From Beta vulgaris subsp. vulgaris (Eukaryota > Streptophyta > Magnoliopsida > Caryophyllales > Amaranthaceae), in contig NC_079202.1 in NCBI RefSeq assembly GCF_026745355.1, positions 40,500,715-40,564,714 of the forward strand: a stretch of DNA of 64,000 nucleotides, written 5' to 3'. The position numbers and the translations under genes were made by a program. Below the pieces are notes generated by a model. It saw only the letters and a program-made list of their open reading frames with translations, was not told where the DNA came from and made no database searches. This document shows positions 34,847 through 46,115 of this stretch, piece by piece (positions within the stretch are counted from its first letter, which is position 1; the number at the start of each line of letters is the position of its first letter).

Positions 34847-36061
34847 AAATTAATTGAGTATTTATGGCTGCACCCACGCATTACGACCGACCCCTAGTAA
34901 ACGCACTTGCAACAATGCATGGGAGGATTTGTATAGATATGATTTGGACCCGTGCATAATAATGCATGAGAACTCTTTTATCAATTAAGTAGTTGTCTTT
35001 GTTTCAAATTTATTGAATTCATAATTATTATTATAATTCGTGCCTTTAAGATGGAAATAATGTAAAATGTAAAATTATATTTCATGATATATAAAAATAC
35101 TTTGTTACAATACTTTTAAACTTTAAAAATCTTGTCATCGTAATATATACATATATAAATACATAGATGAAACAAAATACACATTAAAGTGCATGGGAAT
35201 ATATTATTTCGTAAATTTAGGATTTTAGGATGTTTCTCCTAAAATCATGGTTTGAATATTAGCTCGTGATTTAAAGTTTTTATAATCATATCGTGTAATA
35301 AAAAAATATATTTTAAAACCGACTTATGACACGTGCGCTCAATGACTGATGTAGCTAATATCATGATAAGATGCACGGGAGATTTTTTGTTGATTAGATA
35401 TACTGAAAAATATTGATGACTATTTTATTTATACAAATTCTTTAGTAACACAGATGTACAAAATATACAATAAATTAATGTGGGACAGGGGTAACTTTTT
35501 GCCTTATATACGACAATTTTATTAATCTAGAAGTGACCCATTTAAAATGAAAAGTTACACTTTGCTTAAAAGGTACCTATTTTAACTTGTGAAATCACCC
35601 ATTTGATTTTTTTTTCTTAATTATATTTTTGAAGATTATTTGTAGAATAAAATTATTTTCCCCTTTTCTAGATTCTTTGTTATTCTTTGATCTTTGATTA
35701 TCTTGCTATTAGATATATCCATTAAAAGGCTCCTACACTTCGAAATTACTATTTTGTTTGTGATGGTAATTGACAATGGTATATCAAATCTTCTTGAGCT
35801 ACAATTATTTATATTAATATGGTTGTTGTATAATACTTACATAAGATAATTCATTTTACACGAATTTTTTTAATCTTCGTCATCCATAGCCCGACTGTAT
35901 AATAATATGGTTGTTTTTGTCATTCTATTTATTTTCAATTATATAAACCAAACTCCTATTTTGAAAAAACTCTATCAATGTCGCTTGTTTCTCCTTAATC
36001 TAGTGCAAATCTAAGTGAGACTGTAAGAGTGGAATCATAGATTGTCAACTTTCTAACGTGC
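34847..36061 (+). repeat. Tandem segmental duplication, copy 1 (1,215 bp)
   Basis: It begins AAATTAATTGAGTATTTATG and ends CAACTTTCTAACGTGC, directly before copy 2, which begins with the same words at 36062. The copies match along their whole length, with small indels and substitutions. No coding capacity. TGCATGGGAGG/CCCGTGCAT motifs suggest a transposon origin, but I found no ends. Confidence 0.9.
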
Positions 36062-36409
36062 AAATTAATTGAGTATTTATGGCTGCACCCGCGCATTACG
36101 ACCGGCCCTAGTAAACCCACTTGCAACAATGCACGGGAGGATTTATATAGATATGATTTGGATCCATTCATGATGCATGAGATTTCTTTTATTAATTAAG
36201 TAGTTGTTTTTTTTTTCAAATTTATTGAATCCATAATTATTATCAAAAATTCGTGCCTTTAAGATGGAAATAATATAAAATGTAAAATTATATTTCATGA
36301 TATATAAAGATCCTTTGTTAAAACATTTTAAACTTTAAAAAACATGTAATTGTAATATATACATATATAAATACATTTTTTTTTTTTTGAGGGGAAAAGC
36401 CAGCTAACA

Positions 36410-39400
36410 TTAATTTAAGGACAAATTGTCCATCAACACATATGGAGCCACTTCCGGAGGAACATGGTTCTCCCAAATTTGTTCAATCCCGAAAGGGGTT
36501 AGCTTAGCTAGATGGTGAGCAACAGAGTTTGCATCACGCTTCACATGAGACCACAAAACAGAGGGAAAATTAATACAAGAAGAAAAAATATTGTGAAGAA
36601 TAATATCCAGATCAGCAAGATAAAGGGCTTGCTTCGAGAGGCGATTAACCACAACTTGACAGTCAGACTCCACAATGATCGCGGCAAACCCATAACGCCT
36701 ACCCAACCGAAGGGCCATTTCAATAGCCTTAGCCTCAGCAATTTCCGCGGGCCATTGAGCTCGAACCTTGCGGACCGCAGCAAAGAGAACAGTGCCATGG
36801 GAATCACGAGCAATAACACTCAAACCCACCCAACCAGCAGAGGCTAAGGACGCATCCACATTCAATTTAATGACTTCCGGCGGAGGAGCAGCCCATACAC
36901 GAGCGCTGGGGATCGCACAACAGTTGCGATTAGGATAGATTCTGGCAGTGTAGGTGCCATGTTCTTCCACCAAACGAGACACACGTGCAAGCAAAATATG
37001 AGGAGGTGTTGAGGACTGATTGAAGACGATCGAGTTCCTTTCACTCCATAGAACCCAAGCCATAAAGGCTCCTTTGGTACGAACACTAGCATCTAAACCG
37101 TGAGAATTCACCAGGGCTTCGGTCATAGCTGTATCAGTAGTTAAGGCACGGAAATTATCACACCCACTGTCCACCCATAGGTCGCGAATGAAAGGGCAGC
37201 CAAAGATCGCATGGAATTGCGATTCCGGTTCACCACAGCCGCGTGGGCACAAATCATCATCAAGCATATGTCGGTGTTTTAGTAAGCTTCGAACCGGCAA
37301 AGTATTAGTGCATAAACGCCAAAGAAAATGTTTAACCTTCGGGCTTACCTCCATACTCCAAATATCAATCCAGGCTTGGTGAAAAGAATCGAGATTGCCG
37401 CCTTTACCAAGCATATAAGCCGTTTTTACCGAATAATGAGCATTTTTTGTGAAAGCCCACGTCAATTCATCTTTCAATGGGAGAGAACTGAGGGGAATAC
37501 TCAAGATACATTTGATATCTCTTTCATTAAAAACTGTTTCAATTAGAGACACCTTCCACTCCATTCGATCAAAATCAATGAGTTCACTAACCATATTCAA
37601 ATTCCCGTGCTTTTCACTAGTGATGAAGCGACCCAATTCGTCAAGTACCCAAGGATCCTCCCAAATTCGAACATTCGTGCCATTGCCAATTCGCCACACC
37701 ATGCCTTCTTTTAACAGAGCCTTCGAACTCCAAATGCTGCGCCACGAATAACTAGTAGAGACTCCAAGGGGGGCATCTAAAAAGTCATGGTTGGAATAAT
37801 ACTTAGCTTTCATAACTCGCGCAAGAAGTGAGTGAGGCTCACGGACCAGCCTCCATGCTTGTCGCCCCAAGAGAGCATCGTTGAATACTCTAAGGTCTCT
37901 AAAGCCCATACCACCAAAGCATTTCAGTGTGCATAAAGAGTCCCAATTCTTCCAATGAATCCTGCGTTGAGTATCAGAGCTACCCCACCAAAAGCGAGCC
38001 ATAGCAGAGTGGATTTTCTGGATGATAGAGCATGGAAGCTTGTAAACCCCCATAAGATAGGTGGGGATGGCCTGAATCACTGACTTGAGCAAGATCTCTT
38101 TCCCGGCACGAGATAACAGTTTCTCCTTCCAGCCTTGGAGTTTCTTCCAAATTCTATCCATAAGAGAATCAAAAATCGCTGTTCTTGATCTACCAGTGAT
38201 AGAGGGGATACCAAGATACTTCATATGTCTTTCAACCTGTTTCATCTGAAGAATATTAGATAACTCTTCCTTCTGAGCAATACTGACACCTTTACTGAAA
38301 GAGACCTCCGATTTGTCGTAGTTAATTTTCTGCCCGGATGCTTGTTCATAGAGGTTGAGGATCTCAACTATAATAGCGCATTCCTGACGGGAGGCTCAAG
38401 TAAAGAGTAAACTATCATCTGCAAAGAAAAGATGAGAAATCACAGGGCCACTGCGGCTAGCCTTTGCTCCATGAAGTTGCTTTTCCTGAACTTTCTTCTG
38501 AATCATTTTCGAAAAAGCATCAGCAATCAGAATAAACAAATATGGAGAGAGGGGGTCACCTTGGCGTAATCCTCTAGCGGGAGTAACAGAACCACATACC
38601 CCTCCATTGATAATGAAGGAATAGGAAACAGAGGAAACACAGGACATGATCAGATTTACCCATCGCCCATCAAAACCCATAGTGAGAAGTAACTTCCTCA
38701 AAAAGCCCCACTCCACTCTATCATAAGCCTTGCTCATGTCAAGTTTCATAGCAATGGTACCCTTACGACTGCGATTTCGATGCTTCATAGAATGAAAGAC
38801 TTCCATAGCAATGAGGGCATTATCAGTAATGAGATGCCCAGGAACAAAAGCACTCTGGTTTTCAGAAACCAAACGGGGGAGGAAATCTTTCAACCGGATG
38901 ACAAGAGCTTTCGAAACCAACTTGTATACAACATTACAAAGAGCAATAGGGCGAAACTCGGCCGGAGTAGTGGGATTTTTAACCTTCGGAATCAGAGCTA
39001 TATTAGTGTGATTAATATAGCTGGGGGAAATAGAACCATGGAGGATGCTACTCACAAATTGTGTCACATCATCGCCAATAATATGCCAAAACTTCTGATA
39101 GAAGATAGCATGCATGCCATCCGGACCAGGAGCTTTACACGGGTGCATTTGAGAAAGGGCCACATAAAGTTCCTCCTTCGAAAAAGGCTTTAACAGCCAA
39201 GTATTACACTCCTCAGTAACAACTGGGTCCACACAACAAAGAACATCATTTAACTGCACATCTGAGGGGTTAGTAGAAGTAAAAATAGACGTGAAATAAT
39301 CAGTAAAAACACATTCAATATCATCAACCTCCTCACACCAAGTACCACTAGCATCAAATAAGCCTTTTACAAAATTTCTTTTCTTTCTTTGCGAAGCTTT

Positions 39401-40477
39401 ATGATGAAAATATTTGGTATTACGATCACCATCTCTAACCTCCATTGCTCTAGAACGCAGATACCAGTGGGCCTCTTGTTTTGCATGAAGCTCATCAAGC
39501 TTCTTTTCAAGGGTAAGGCGCGCCTCACAGTTGGCGCTGGAAATGGGCTGCTGTTGGAGGCGGCACAAATCAGATTCCACACGGCCCAGCTGTTTCCCAA
39601 TGTTACCACCTTTTTCCGAACTCCAAGACTTCAGTTTATGGGCTAGAAGATCCAAACGACCTGTTAGGGAGTCACCAGCCGAATCAGTCCAAGCATCCCG
39701 AATCGTTTCTTCACAGGTTGGATCAAGTAACCAACTTGTTTCAAAGAAAAACCGGCGCTGCTTACCGGTTGGCCTGCGGGTACGGTTTGACCGAAGACAT
39801 ATAGCCAAATGATCGGACTTGTATCTCATAGAGTGATCTACAATAGTGTTTGGATACATGGTAGCCCAAGAAGGAGAGCAAACAAAACGATCCAATCTTT
39901 CCCGAATACAAGTTGAAAGTGAATTGCCCCGCTCCCAAGTATGCCACACTCCATTATAACCAAGATCTCGAAGAAACAAATCGTCCATAGTCTCACGAAA
40001 TTGATACATTCCCCTGCGAACTCTGTCAGCACCACCTTCTTTTTCCTCATAACTCATTATTTCATTGAAATCACCACCCATGAGTATAGGACGAGACAAA
40101 TCCTCACAAAGAAACCGCATAAGTGACCAAGTATGGTGTTTTTCCTCCTCCTTAGCCCAACCGTAAATCCCAACAAATCTCCATTTTTTCGCCCCATCAT
40201 CAATATCCCCACATATATGATGCTGTGAGAAAGAAACAAGAGAGAAAGAGACCTCCTCCCTCCAAAACACACAGAGACCACCTGCACGACCACGACTCGA
40301 AACACCAAAAGCATTCGCAAAACCCAATCTACTCTTCAAAGCTTCAGATTCAGTTTTATTTATCATGGTTTCCGACAAAAACATAATGTCGGGGGCATAG
40401 AAAGTGCTCCACTTCCGGAGCTGACGAACTGTCCGAGGATTACCCACCCCCCGGCAGTTCCAACACAAGATATTCAT
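36410..40477 (-). pseudogene. LINE ORF2: endonuclease, reverse transcriptase, RNase H (one in-frame stop)
   Basis: One frame of about 1,355 codons is interrupted by a single TGA at 38398-38396, just after the reverse transcriptase active site. Domains in order: apurinic-type endonuclease (MNILCWNCRGVGNPRTV, GGDFNEI, SDHLAI), reverse transcriptase (FRPIALCNVVYKLVSK, LDMSKAYDRVEWGF, GLRQGDPLSPYLFILIAD, FADDSLLFT), zinc-binding zf-RVT region (PKVKHFLWRLCTNTLPV, CPRGCGEPESQFHAIFGCP) and RNase H (IKLNVDASLASAGWVG, ESDCQVVV, RDANSVAHHLAK). The stop reads T-stop-A-S where plant LINEs commonly continue; a CGA to TGA change is possible. The stop would truncate the protein to an endonuclease plus most of RT, so this copy is probably immobile. 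Confidence 0.93.
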
Positions 40478-41790
40478 AATGCTTGGCGGGTTTGGTCATC
40501 ACCAACCTCCGCCGGAAAAACAGGAGCAACATCATGAGATACACTTAGCTTCAGACGCTTCACAGTGGTATCTGCAATCAATTCACCATCGAAATCAGAA
40601 TCATGGGGCCTCTTTGTGGTTATAAGATCATGGTCCATCTCCATAAAGGAAACATCTCCTTTATCAATCATGGGCCCGCGGGCCAACCTCTTCCAAGCTT
40701 TATGTTTACTCACAATGGGCTCTTTTATACTGGTAAAGACAAAAGGGGGGACAATTTGAGAGTGGGGACAAAAAGTGGGGGTAGGTGGCGTGTCACAAAC
40801 AGGGGGGTCCACAAGCTGGGGGGCAGGGGAACAAGTTTTTTGGGGAATCGTGCTGATTGAGACAGCACTGGCAGCCGCCATTAAATTCCCACCATTATTG
40901 GAAAATTGCGGAGAATTAATGGCTTTTATGGGGTTTGTGTCAGGTGAAATCACATGTTCCTTTATAAGCAAACTCCCTTGCTTCACTAATTCAGAAGGGT
41001 TATCAAACAAAATTTTTTTACAATGCTTGAATTTCAGTTCTTCCTCCATCTCTTTATTTCGACCCTTTCTTGGGGTAGCTTTGAGACTCAGATTCCAACC
41101 CAACTTCTCACACTTATCTTCATCCAAAACAAACTGGCAATCTTTCTCAGCATGGCCCATAATACCACAAGCTAAACAGAAAAATGGCAAACGTTCATAA
41201 GCAAAATCAACTTGCAAGTCTTTCCCTGATTTGTCTCTAAGTTTACGGTATCGGCGCAGGGGTTTGGAAACATCAAGCAGAACTTTAACACGCCTATATC
41301 TACCAATACCAAGCACATCTTCTTCAATGTCAAGAATTTCACCCAAGTTACCAATTAGGGCTTTAACAACGTCAGTAGATCTCATATTAAAGGGGAGGTT
41401 TTTAAGGCGAATCCAGAACGAGGAATGGTTAAGACATACCTGGTCCGGTTGTTCATCACCGTCGGCCTCTTTGAGTAGCACCAACATATTGTCAAAGCAC
41501 CAAGGTCTCCCATCCATAACCTTTGACATATCCCGCCAGTGATAAAACTGGAAAGCAAACAAATTTGGTTTTAAGGTGCGAATAACAAGCCCATGCTGAG
41601 GCGCCCAGACAGTAGTGATCGTTCTTTTGAAGGCATCAATATTGTAGGAGCGTTCAGTTAACAGTTTCCCTATTAGCAGAAGAGAAACATTGTTTTCATT
41701 ATTAGGGTTCAGAGAAACAATGTCAATAACTTGCTCCTCTTCATCATCTATGCGAAGGTTCGATACGGAGTTTAAGATCTCCTCGGCCAT
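40474..41790 (-). CDS. LINE ORF1, DUF4283 and zinc-knuckle RNA-binding protein
   Basis: 438 codons, intact. The N-terminal two-thirds resembles the DUF4283 domain of plant LINE and retroelement proteins (VWAPQHGLVIRTLKPNLFAF, residues 61-80; FWIRLKNLPF, 125-134). A CCHC zinc knuckle CLACGIMGHAEKDC spans residues 205-218 with spacing C-x2-C-x4-H-x4-C. The C-terminal part is polar and likely disordered. Such proteins bind the element's RNA and accompany it during target-primed reverse transcription. The ATG at 41790 lies in a good context (GCCATGG). The stop TGA overlaps the ORF2 ATG as ATGA at 40477-40474, which suggests coupled translation. Confidence 0.93.
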   Translation of the reverse strand: MAEEILNSVSNLRIDDEEEQVIDIVSLNPNNENNVSLLLIGKLLTERSYNIDAFKRTITTVWAPQHGLVIRTLKPNLFAFQFYHWRDMSKVMDGRPWCFDNMLVLLKEADGDEQPDQVCLNHSSFWIRLKNLPFNMRSTDVVKALIGNLGEILDIEEDVLGIGRYRRVKVLLDVSKPLRRYRKLRDKSGKDLQVDFAYERLPFFCLACGIMGHAEKDCQFVLDEDKCEKLGWNLSLKATPRKGRNKEMEEELKFKHCKKILFDNPSELVKQGSLLIKEHVISPDTNPIKAINSPQFSNNGGNLMAAASAVSISTIPQKTCSPAPQLVDPPVCDTPPTPTFCPHSQIVPPFVFTSIKEPIVSKHKAWKRLARGPMIDKGDVSFMEMDHDLITTKRPHDSDFDGELIADTTVKRLKLSVSHDVAPVFPAEVGDDQTRQAL

Positions 41791-42808
41791 GGCTGAGGAG
41801 GGCGGCCGCCGCAGCGGAGCGGGACCAGAGGGTAGGGATCTCTATCGGGGGTAGAGAGGGTTTCCTGTCTTGCAAGGGAGGGGGTGCATCTAATTAGTGA
41901 ATTTACATATATAAATACATAGATGAAACAATATACACATTAAAGTGCACGGGAATATTTTGTTTTGTAAATGTAGGATTTTAGGATGTTTCTCCTAAAA
42001 TCATGGTTTGAATATTAGCTCGTGATTTAAAGTTTTTATAATCATATCGTGTAATAAAAAAATATATATTAAAATCGACTTATGACCCGTGCGTTCAATG
42101 ACTGATGTAGCTAATGTCATGATAAAATACACGGGAGATTTTTTGTTGATTAGATATACTGAAAAATATTGATGACTATTTTATTTATACAAATTCTTTA
42201 ATAACACAGATATACAAATATAAAATAAATTAATGTGGGACAGGGGTAACTTTTTGCCTTAAATACGTCAATTTTATTAATCTAGAAAGTGACCCATTTA
42301 AAATAAAAAGTTACACTTTGCTTGCCAGGGAACCGCTTTTAACTTGTGAAATCACCCATTTGATTTTTTTTCTGAATTATATTTTTGAAGATTATTTGTA
42401 GAATAAAATTATTTTTCCCTTTTCTAGATTCTTTGTTATTTGATCTTTGATTATCTTATTATTAGATATATCCATTAAAAGGCTCCTACACTTCGAAATC
42501 ACTATTTTGTTTGTGATGGTAAATAACAATGGTATATCAAATCTTCTTGAGCTACAATTATTTATAATAATATGGTTGAATTATAATAATTACATAAGGT
42601 AATTCATTTACACGAATTTTTTCAATCTTCGTCATCCATAGCCCGACTGTATAATAATATGGTTGTTCTTGTCATTCCATTTAATTTCAATTATATAAAC
42701 CAAACTCCTATTTTGAAAAAACTCTATCAATGTCGCTTGTTTCTTCTTAATCCAGTGCAAATCTAAGTGAGACTGTGAGAGTGGAATCATAGATTGTCAA
42801 CTTTCTAA

Positions 42809-43046
42809 TTAACGTGGTAGTTTTTTTTTTATATGATACTTCATCGTTTTTTGTTTATACTTCAAATCGGTGAATATGCACTTAATGTTTTTGTTAAACT
42901 AAAAGTTATACCAATTCTCTTTGCTTTAACCCCACTAAATCCTAATAAGTAGGTGGTCATTGAATTTTTGAGTTGATGATTTAAGCTTTAATTTTTAACC
43001 ATTTTTTTAAAAAGTATTTTTTTTACCGAGAATTAAAAATAAGGTG
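42809..43046. other. AT-rich spacer
   Basis: No features recognised between the duplication and the hAT element. Confidence 0.5.
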
Positions 43047-43054
43047 GTTGACAG

Positions 43055-43690
43055 TAGAGATGACCAACAGTCCGGGCCAATCCAGCCCATCCAACCCAGC
43101 CCATCTTGTGGGTCGTGTGGGCCGGGCCAACAAAAAGCCCGGTCCAGCCCAGCTCGAACCGTGAAATTGGTGGGTGGGCCGTGGGCCAGATTTCTTGAGC
43201 CCAGCCCACTAATAAACCGCCCAGCCCGGACCATGAAATCGATCCAACCCGACCCATGAACCAGACCAGCCCAATCCAAGTACATATTGGACCAAATTGT
43301 GTATATTTTAATCAAATTGTATATATTCTAATCAAATTGCATATATTATAATTCAATCAAATTTTAAAATAATGAAATTATTCATTAATATTAATATTTT
43401 TAATTCATTTTAAAGATTTTATGTAATAATAATGACTAATTTCAATGATTAAATAATTTTGAAAAAAAATTTCTCATGCCGACCCGTCAGCCCGGTCCAG
43501 CCCACCAGCCCACCAGCCCCACGAACCGTGAAAACCGGTAACAGACCGGTGTGAGCCAAGATTTTTCAGCCCACGGACCAGCCCGCCCAACCCATGAATT
43601 TTACGGTCCGGTCTTGGGCCGTGAAATCTCAGCCCAGCCCACTACGGCTCACGGTCCGGCCTGCCCAGCCTGCACCAGTGGCCATCACTA
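43055..43690. mobile_element. Non-autonomous hAT element with GGGCC/CCAGCCC ends
   Basis: Left end TAGAGATGACCAACAGT and right end, read in reverse, TAGTGATGGCCACTGGT. A perfect 8-bp target duplication GTTGACAG lies at 43047-43054 and 43691-43698, diagnostic of hAT. Both flanks of the interior are packed with CCAGCCC/GGGCCGG motifs around an AT-rich centre. At 636 bp there is no transposase. Confidence 0.92.
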
Positions 43691-43698
43691 GTTGACAG

Positions 43699-43986
43699 TA
43701 TGTATCTACTTCCGTTTATGATATAATGAATTTTTTTGTTTGATGTGGAGAGTGGAGAGAAAAATGCCAAAAAAAATCGCTAATATATATTAAATAGGAA
43801 AACAGTTAGAAATTAATCTATATAAATATAGAAACTTACTAAAGTTACAAAGATTGTAATTGTTGCATTCGATTAGTCATAATTACATGTGGCAGAAGGC
43901 ATTGAGTGGGCTTTTGCAAATGACATGTGGACAGATTCTTTTATTGAATGACACATAAGCCAACTGAACCTTGTTTTTTATATATA
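43699..43986. other. Short spacer, nothing recognised
   Basis: AT-rich DNA between the hAT element and the Helitron. Confidence 0.5.
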
Positions 43987-44570
43987 CTAGAATTTTTTGC
44001 ACGCGATGCGTGCTTGAATTTTTGCGAAAAAGAAACTCGATTTTCTTCGGCGTAAGAGTCAAAATTTGAACTTTAGCCATACAAAGAATAATTGTTTTTA
44101 TTAGTTGCAAAATTTGATTGCTTTAGTTTTTGTCACTTAAGTCTCTCACCATTCTTTTTGTGTTTTTTTTTTTTTACTTTTCAAAGTTAAATTCTAAAAA
44201 CAAAATAGAAATTTTATTAAATTTGTGTATGATTTCTAATATTATAATTTTTTAGCTGATTTTTGAATTAAGTACAGTACTTCATAAATTGTAAAAAAAG
44301 TGGACACTTTGATTTCAAGTCAATTTTTTCATAGGTTGTAGTTTGTAAGTGAATTTTTAAGTTTTTATAAAGTTTTCTCATTTTAGTGATTTGCATAACG
44401 TAAATTATGCAATTTTATGATTTTAGTTGACTTGTGAGTGATTGTTATAATTATATTTTTGGTATTTTTGTTTGAAGCCCCCTTTGATTTGTAAGTGAAA
44501 TTGTAATTTAGAATGGGAAGGGGGGCAAAATAGGCATTTCAAAAGAGGACACCATTGCTCCCCCTTCCCT

Positions 44571-44580
<10 letters not shown>
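43987..44580 (-). mobile_element. Non-autonomous Helitron on the minus strand
   Basis: Minus-strand 3' end: hairpin GCACGCATCGCGTGC (44000-44014) followed by CTAG at 43990-43987. The 5' end, read on the minus strand, is ATTATATAAGGGAAGGGGGAGC, matching the Helitron at 11624 (ATTATATAAGCTAAGGGAGGAG). The exact TC start is lost in the adjoining TA microsatellite. No helicase. Confidence 0.7.
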
Positions 44581-44657
<77 letters not shown>

Positions 44658-44780
44658 TATATATATACATATGTGTATATATATATATATACATATGTAT
44701 ATACATATACATATGTATATATATATACATATGTATATATATGTATGTATATATATATATGTATATATGTATATAGATAT
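44571..44780 (+). repeat. TA dinucleotide microsatellite, about 200 bp
   Basis: Nearly pure AT repeat to about 44650, then interrupted AT/ACATATG repeats to 44780. The IY-rich frames on both strands are compositional. It starts inside the Helitron 5' end, so it probably expanded from TATATAA there. Confidence 0.97.
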
Positions 44781-44802
44781 TTTACGATAATAATATTAAA
44801 TA

Positions 44803-45766
44803 GGAAAATTTTTTAGTTAAGTCAACCTTTGCGTGGTCTCCAATTTCAAGTCTAACTTTTGATTATTCCTAGTCAAGTCAACTTTGTAGCACCATTAACT
44901 TTAATTAGGATAAATGACCGGTAACCTGATAAATTGGTAAATAAAAAAGTTTACCAATTAACCCACCCAAAAACTGATAACCCACCCATTAACCCATCCA
45001 AAACTAAAAACCCACCCATTAACCCACCCGAAATTGAAAACACACCCATTAACCACAACAACACCATCCCCACCCACCCACAACAACAGCCCAACCACCC
45101 CCCTCCCCCTTCCCCGCCGGAAAATCGCTCCCCCTCCCCCATCCCTCCGACCGTGCCTCCCCCTCCTCACCCATTCAAATCGAATCCCGCGCCTCCCCCT
45201 CTCCCACCCTCGTTTCTGCCCTGAAAGAAACAAAGGAGGCGACTGATTTGAAGGATTACGGCTGCGGGCTGCCAGCGAGAGTGAGGGAGGAGGACGGAGA
45301 CGAGTGCGCCTGCGAGAGTGAGGGAGTGAGGGGGAGGCACGGGGGGCTGCGTGGGGAGGAGGAAGGGTGCTTGGTGGGCGAGGTGGGGGGAGGGATGGGG
45401 GTAGGGGTTGCTGCTGATGGAAACGCAGCGGGGGGCAGGGGAGGGGAGGAGTAGGGTGAGGGGACGCTGTTGGTGCAGGGGCAGGGGAGGGGAGGGGAGG
45501 GGTGGGAGGGTGGGTGTGGGGTGGTCCTAAGGGAGATGGAAGAGAAAGATGACAGCAGGAGGGGATTAGAGAGAAAATAAAACAAAAAATAACAAACCAA
45601 TCATTTGGCGACACATGGCACATGTAACCTACTAAATAGGTCACAAATAGGTTAAAACTCAATAGAAGAAAAAAACCCTACAAGCCTAACTCAATAAGAA
45701 ATAATCAAAATTTAGACTTGAAATTGGAAGACCACACAAAGGTTGAATTATTTAAAACAATTTTCC
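44803..45766. mobile_element. MULE with C-rich then G-rich core
   Basis: Long inverted ends: left GGAAAATTTTTTAGTTAAGTC then CAACCTTTGCGTGGTCTCCA, right TGGAAGACCACACAAAGGTTG then CAATTTTCC. The match, with gaps, runs about 90 bp. I found no clean 9-bp target duplication. The core is C-rich (CCACCC, CCCTCCCC; 44960-45225) then G-rich (GAGGGAGGAGG; 45240-45540). Proline-rich and glycine-rich frames are compositional. Some captured host sequence is possible, but no gene is recognisable. Confidence 0.75.
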
Positions 45767-45972
45767 CTTTATATAATCATAACTGATTATTTTATATAAT
45801 TATCTGCAAAGTGTGTTTACATGGTACTGAGAATGTACTAGACCATTTCGGGTTGATTGTTATAAATTTTTGTTTTCAGGTATCAGTATTGAGAATGGGC
45901 AAGAGTGAGGAAAATAAATATTAGGACTAATATACGATATGTTGTTAAATGGTGTTTTATAATATTAATATT

Positions 45973-46115
45973 ATGTTTTATTTTATTTTCGCCTTGTATT
46001 TCTAATATATTTAAATTATGAATGTAATAACCTGTAACTCTATATTATCTTATAATAAATACAGATGCAATAGTTGGTTCGATCTTGGTACTGGCATTTA
46101 TTACAGGGCGTTACA
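45973..46115 (+). repeat. Chromovirus LTR 3' end, copy A
   Basis: It runs from ATGTTTTATTTTATTTTCGCC to GGGCGTTACA and matches copy B at 47071-47239. A copia fragment starts at the next base. LTR sequence probably extends leftwards to about 45830. Confidence 0.7.

Larger units (their letters stand above)
36377..41903 (-). mobile_element. Full-length L1-type LINE
   Basis: 5,527-bp non-LTR retrotransposon on the minus strand with a 113-bp leader, ORF1, ORF2, a very short 3' tail and a poly(A) tract (plus-strand T run at 36377-36389). It is flanked by a perfect 17-bp target duplication, TACATATATAAATACAT (36360-36376 and 41904-41920). Only one stop codon breaks the coding region, so insertion is fairly recent. 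Confidence 0.96.
36062..42808 (+). repeat. Tandem segmental duplication, copy 2, split by a LINE
   Basis: Copy 2 consists of 36062-36376 and 41904-42808, separated by the LINE at 36377-41903. Removing the LINE and one target copy restores a unit of the same length and order as copy 1. Confidence 0.9.

Noticed and set aside
44539..44776. Frames on both strands made of IY or YI repeats
   Set aside because: Translation of a TA/ATAC microsatellite.
44958..45662. 234-codon minus-strand frame with serine/proline-rich start and glycine-rich end
   Set aside because: Compositional consequence of the MULE's skewed core. Overlapping frames on the plus strand are equally open, and no domain or splice context is present.
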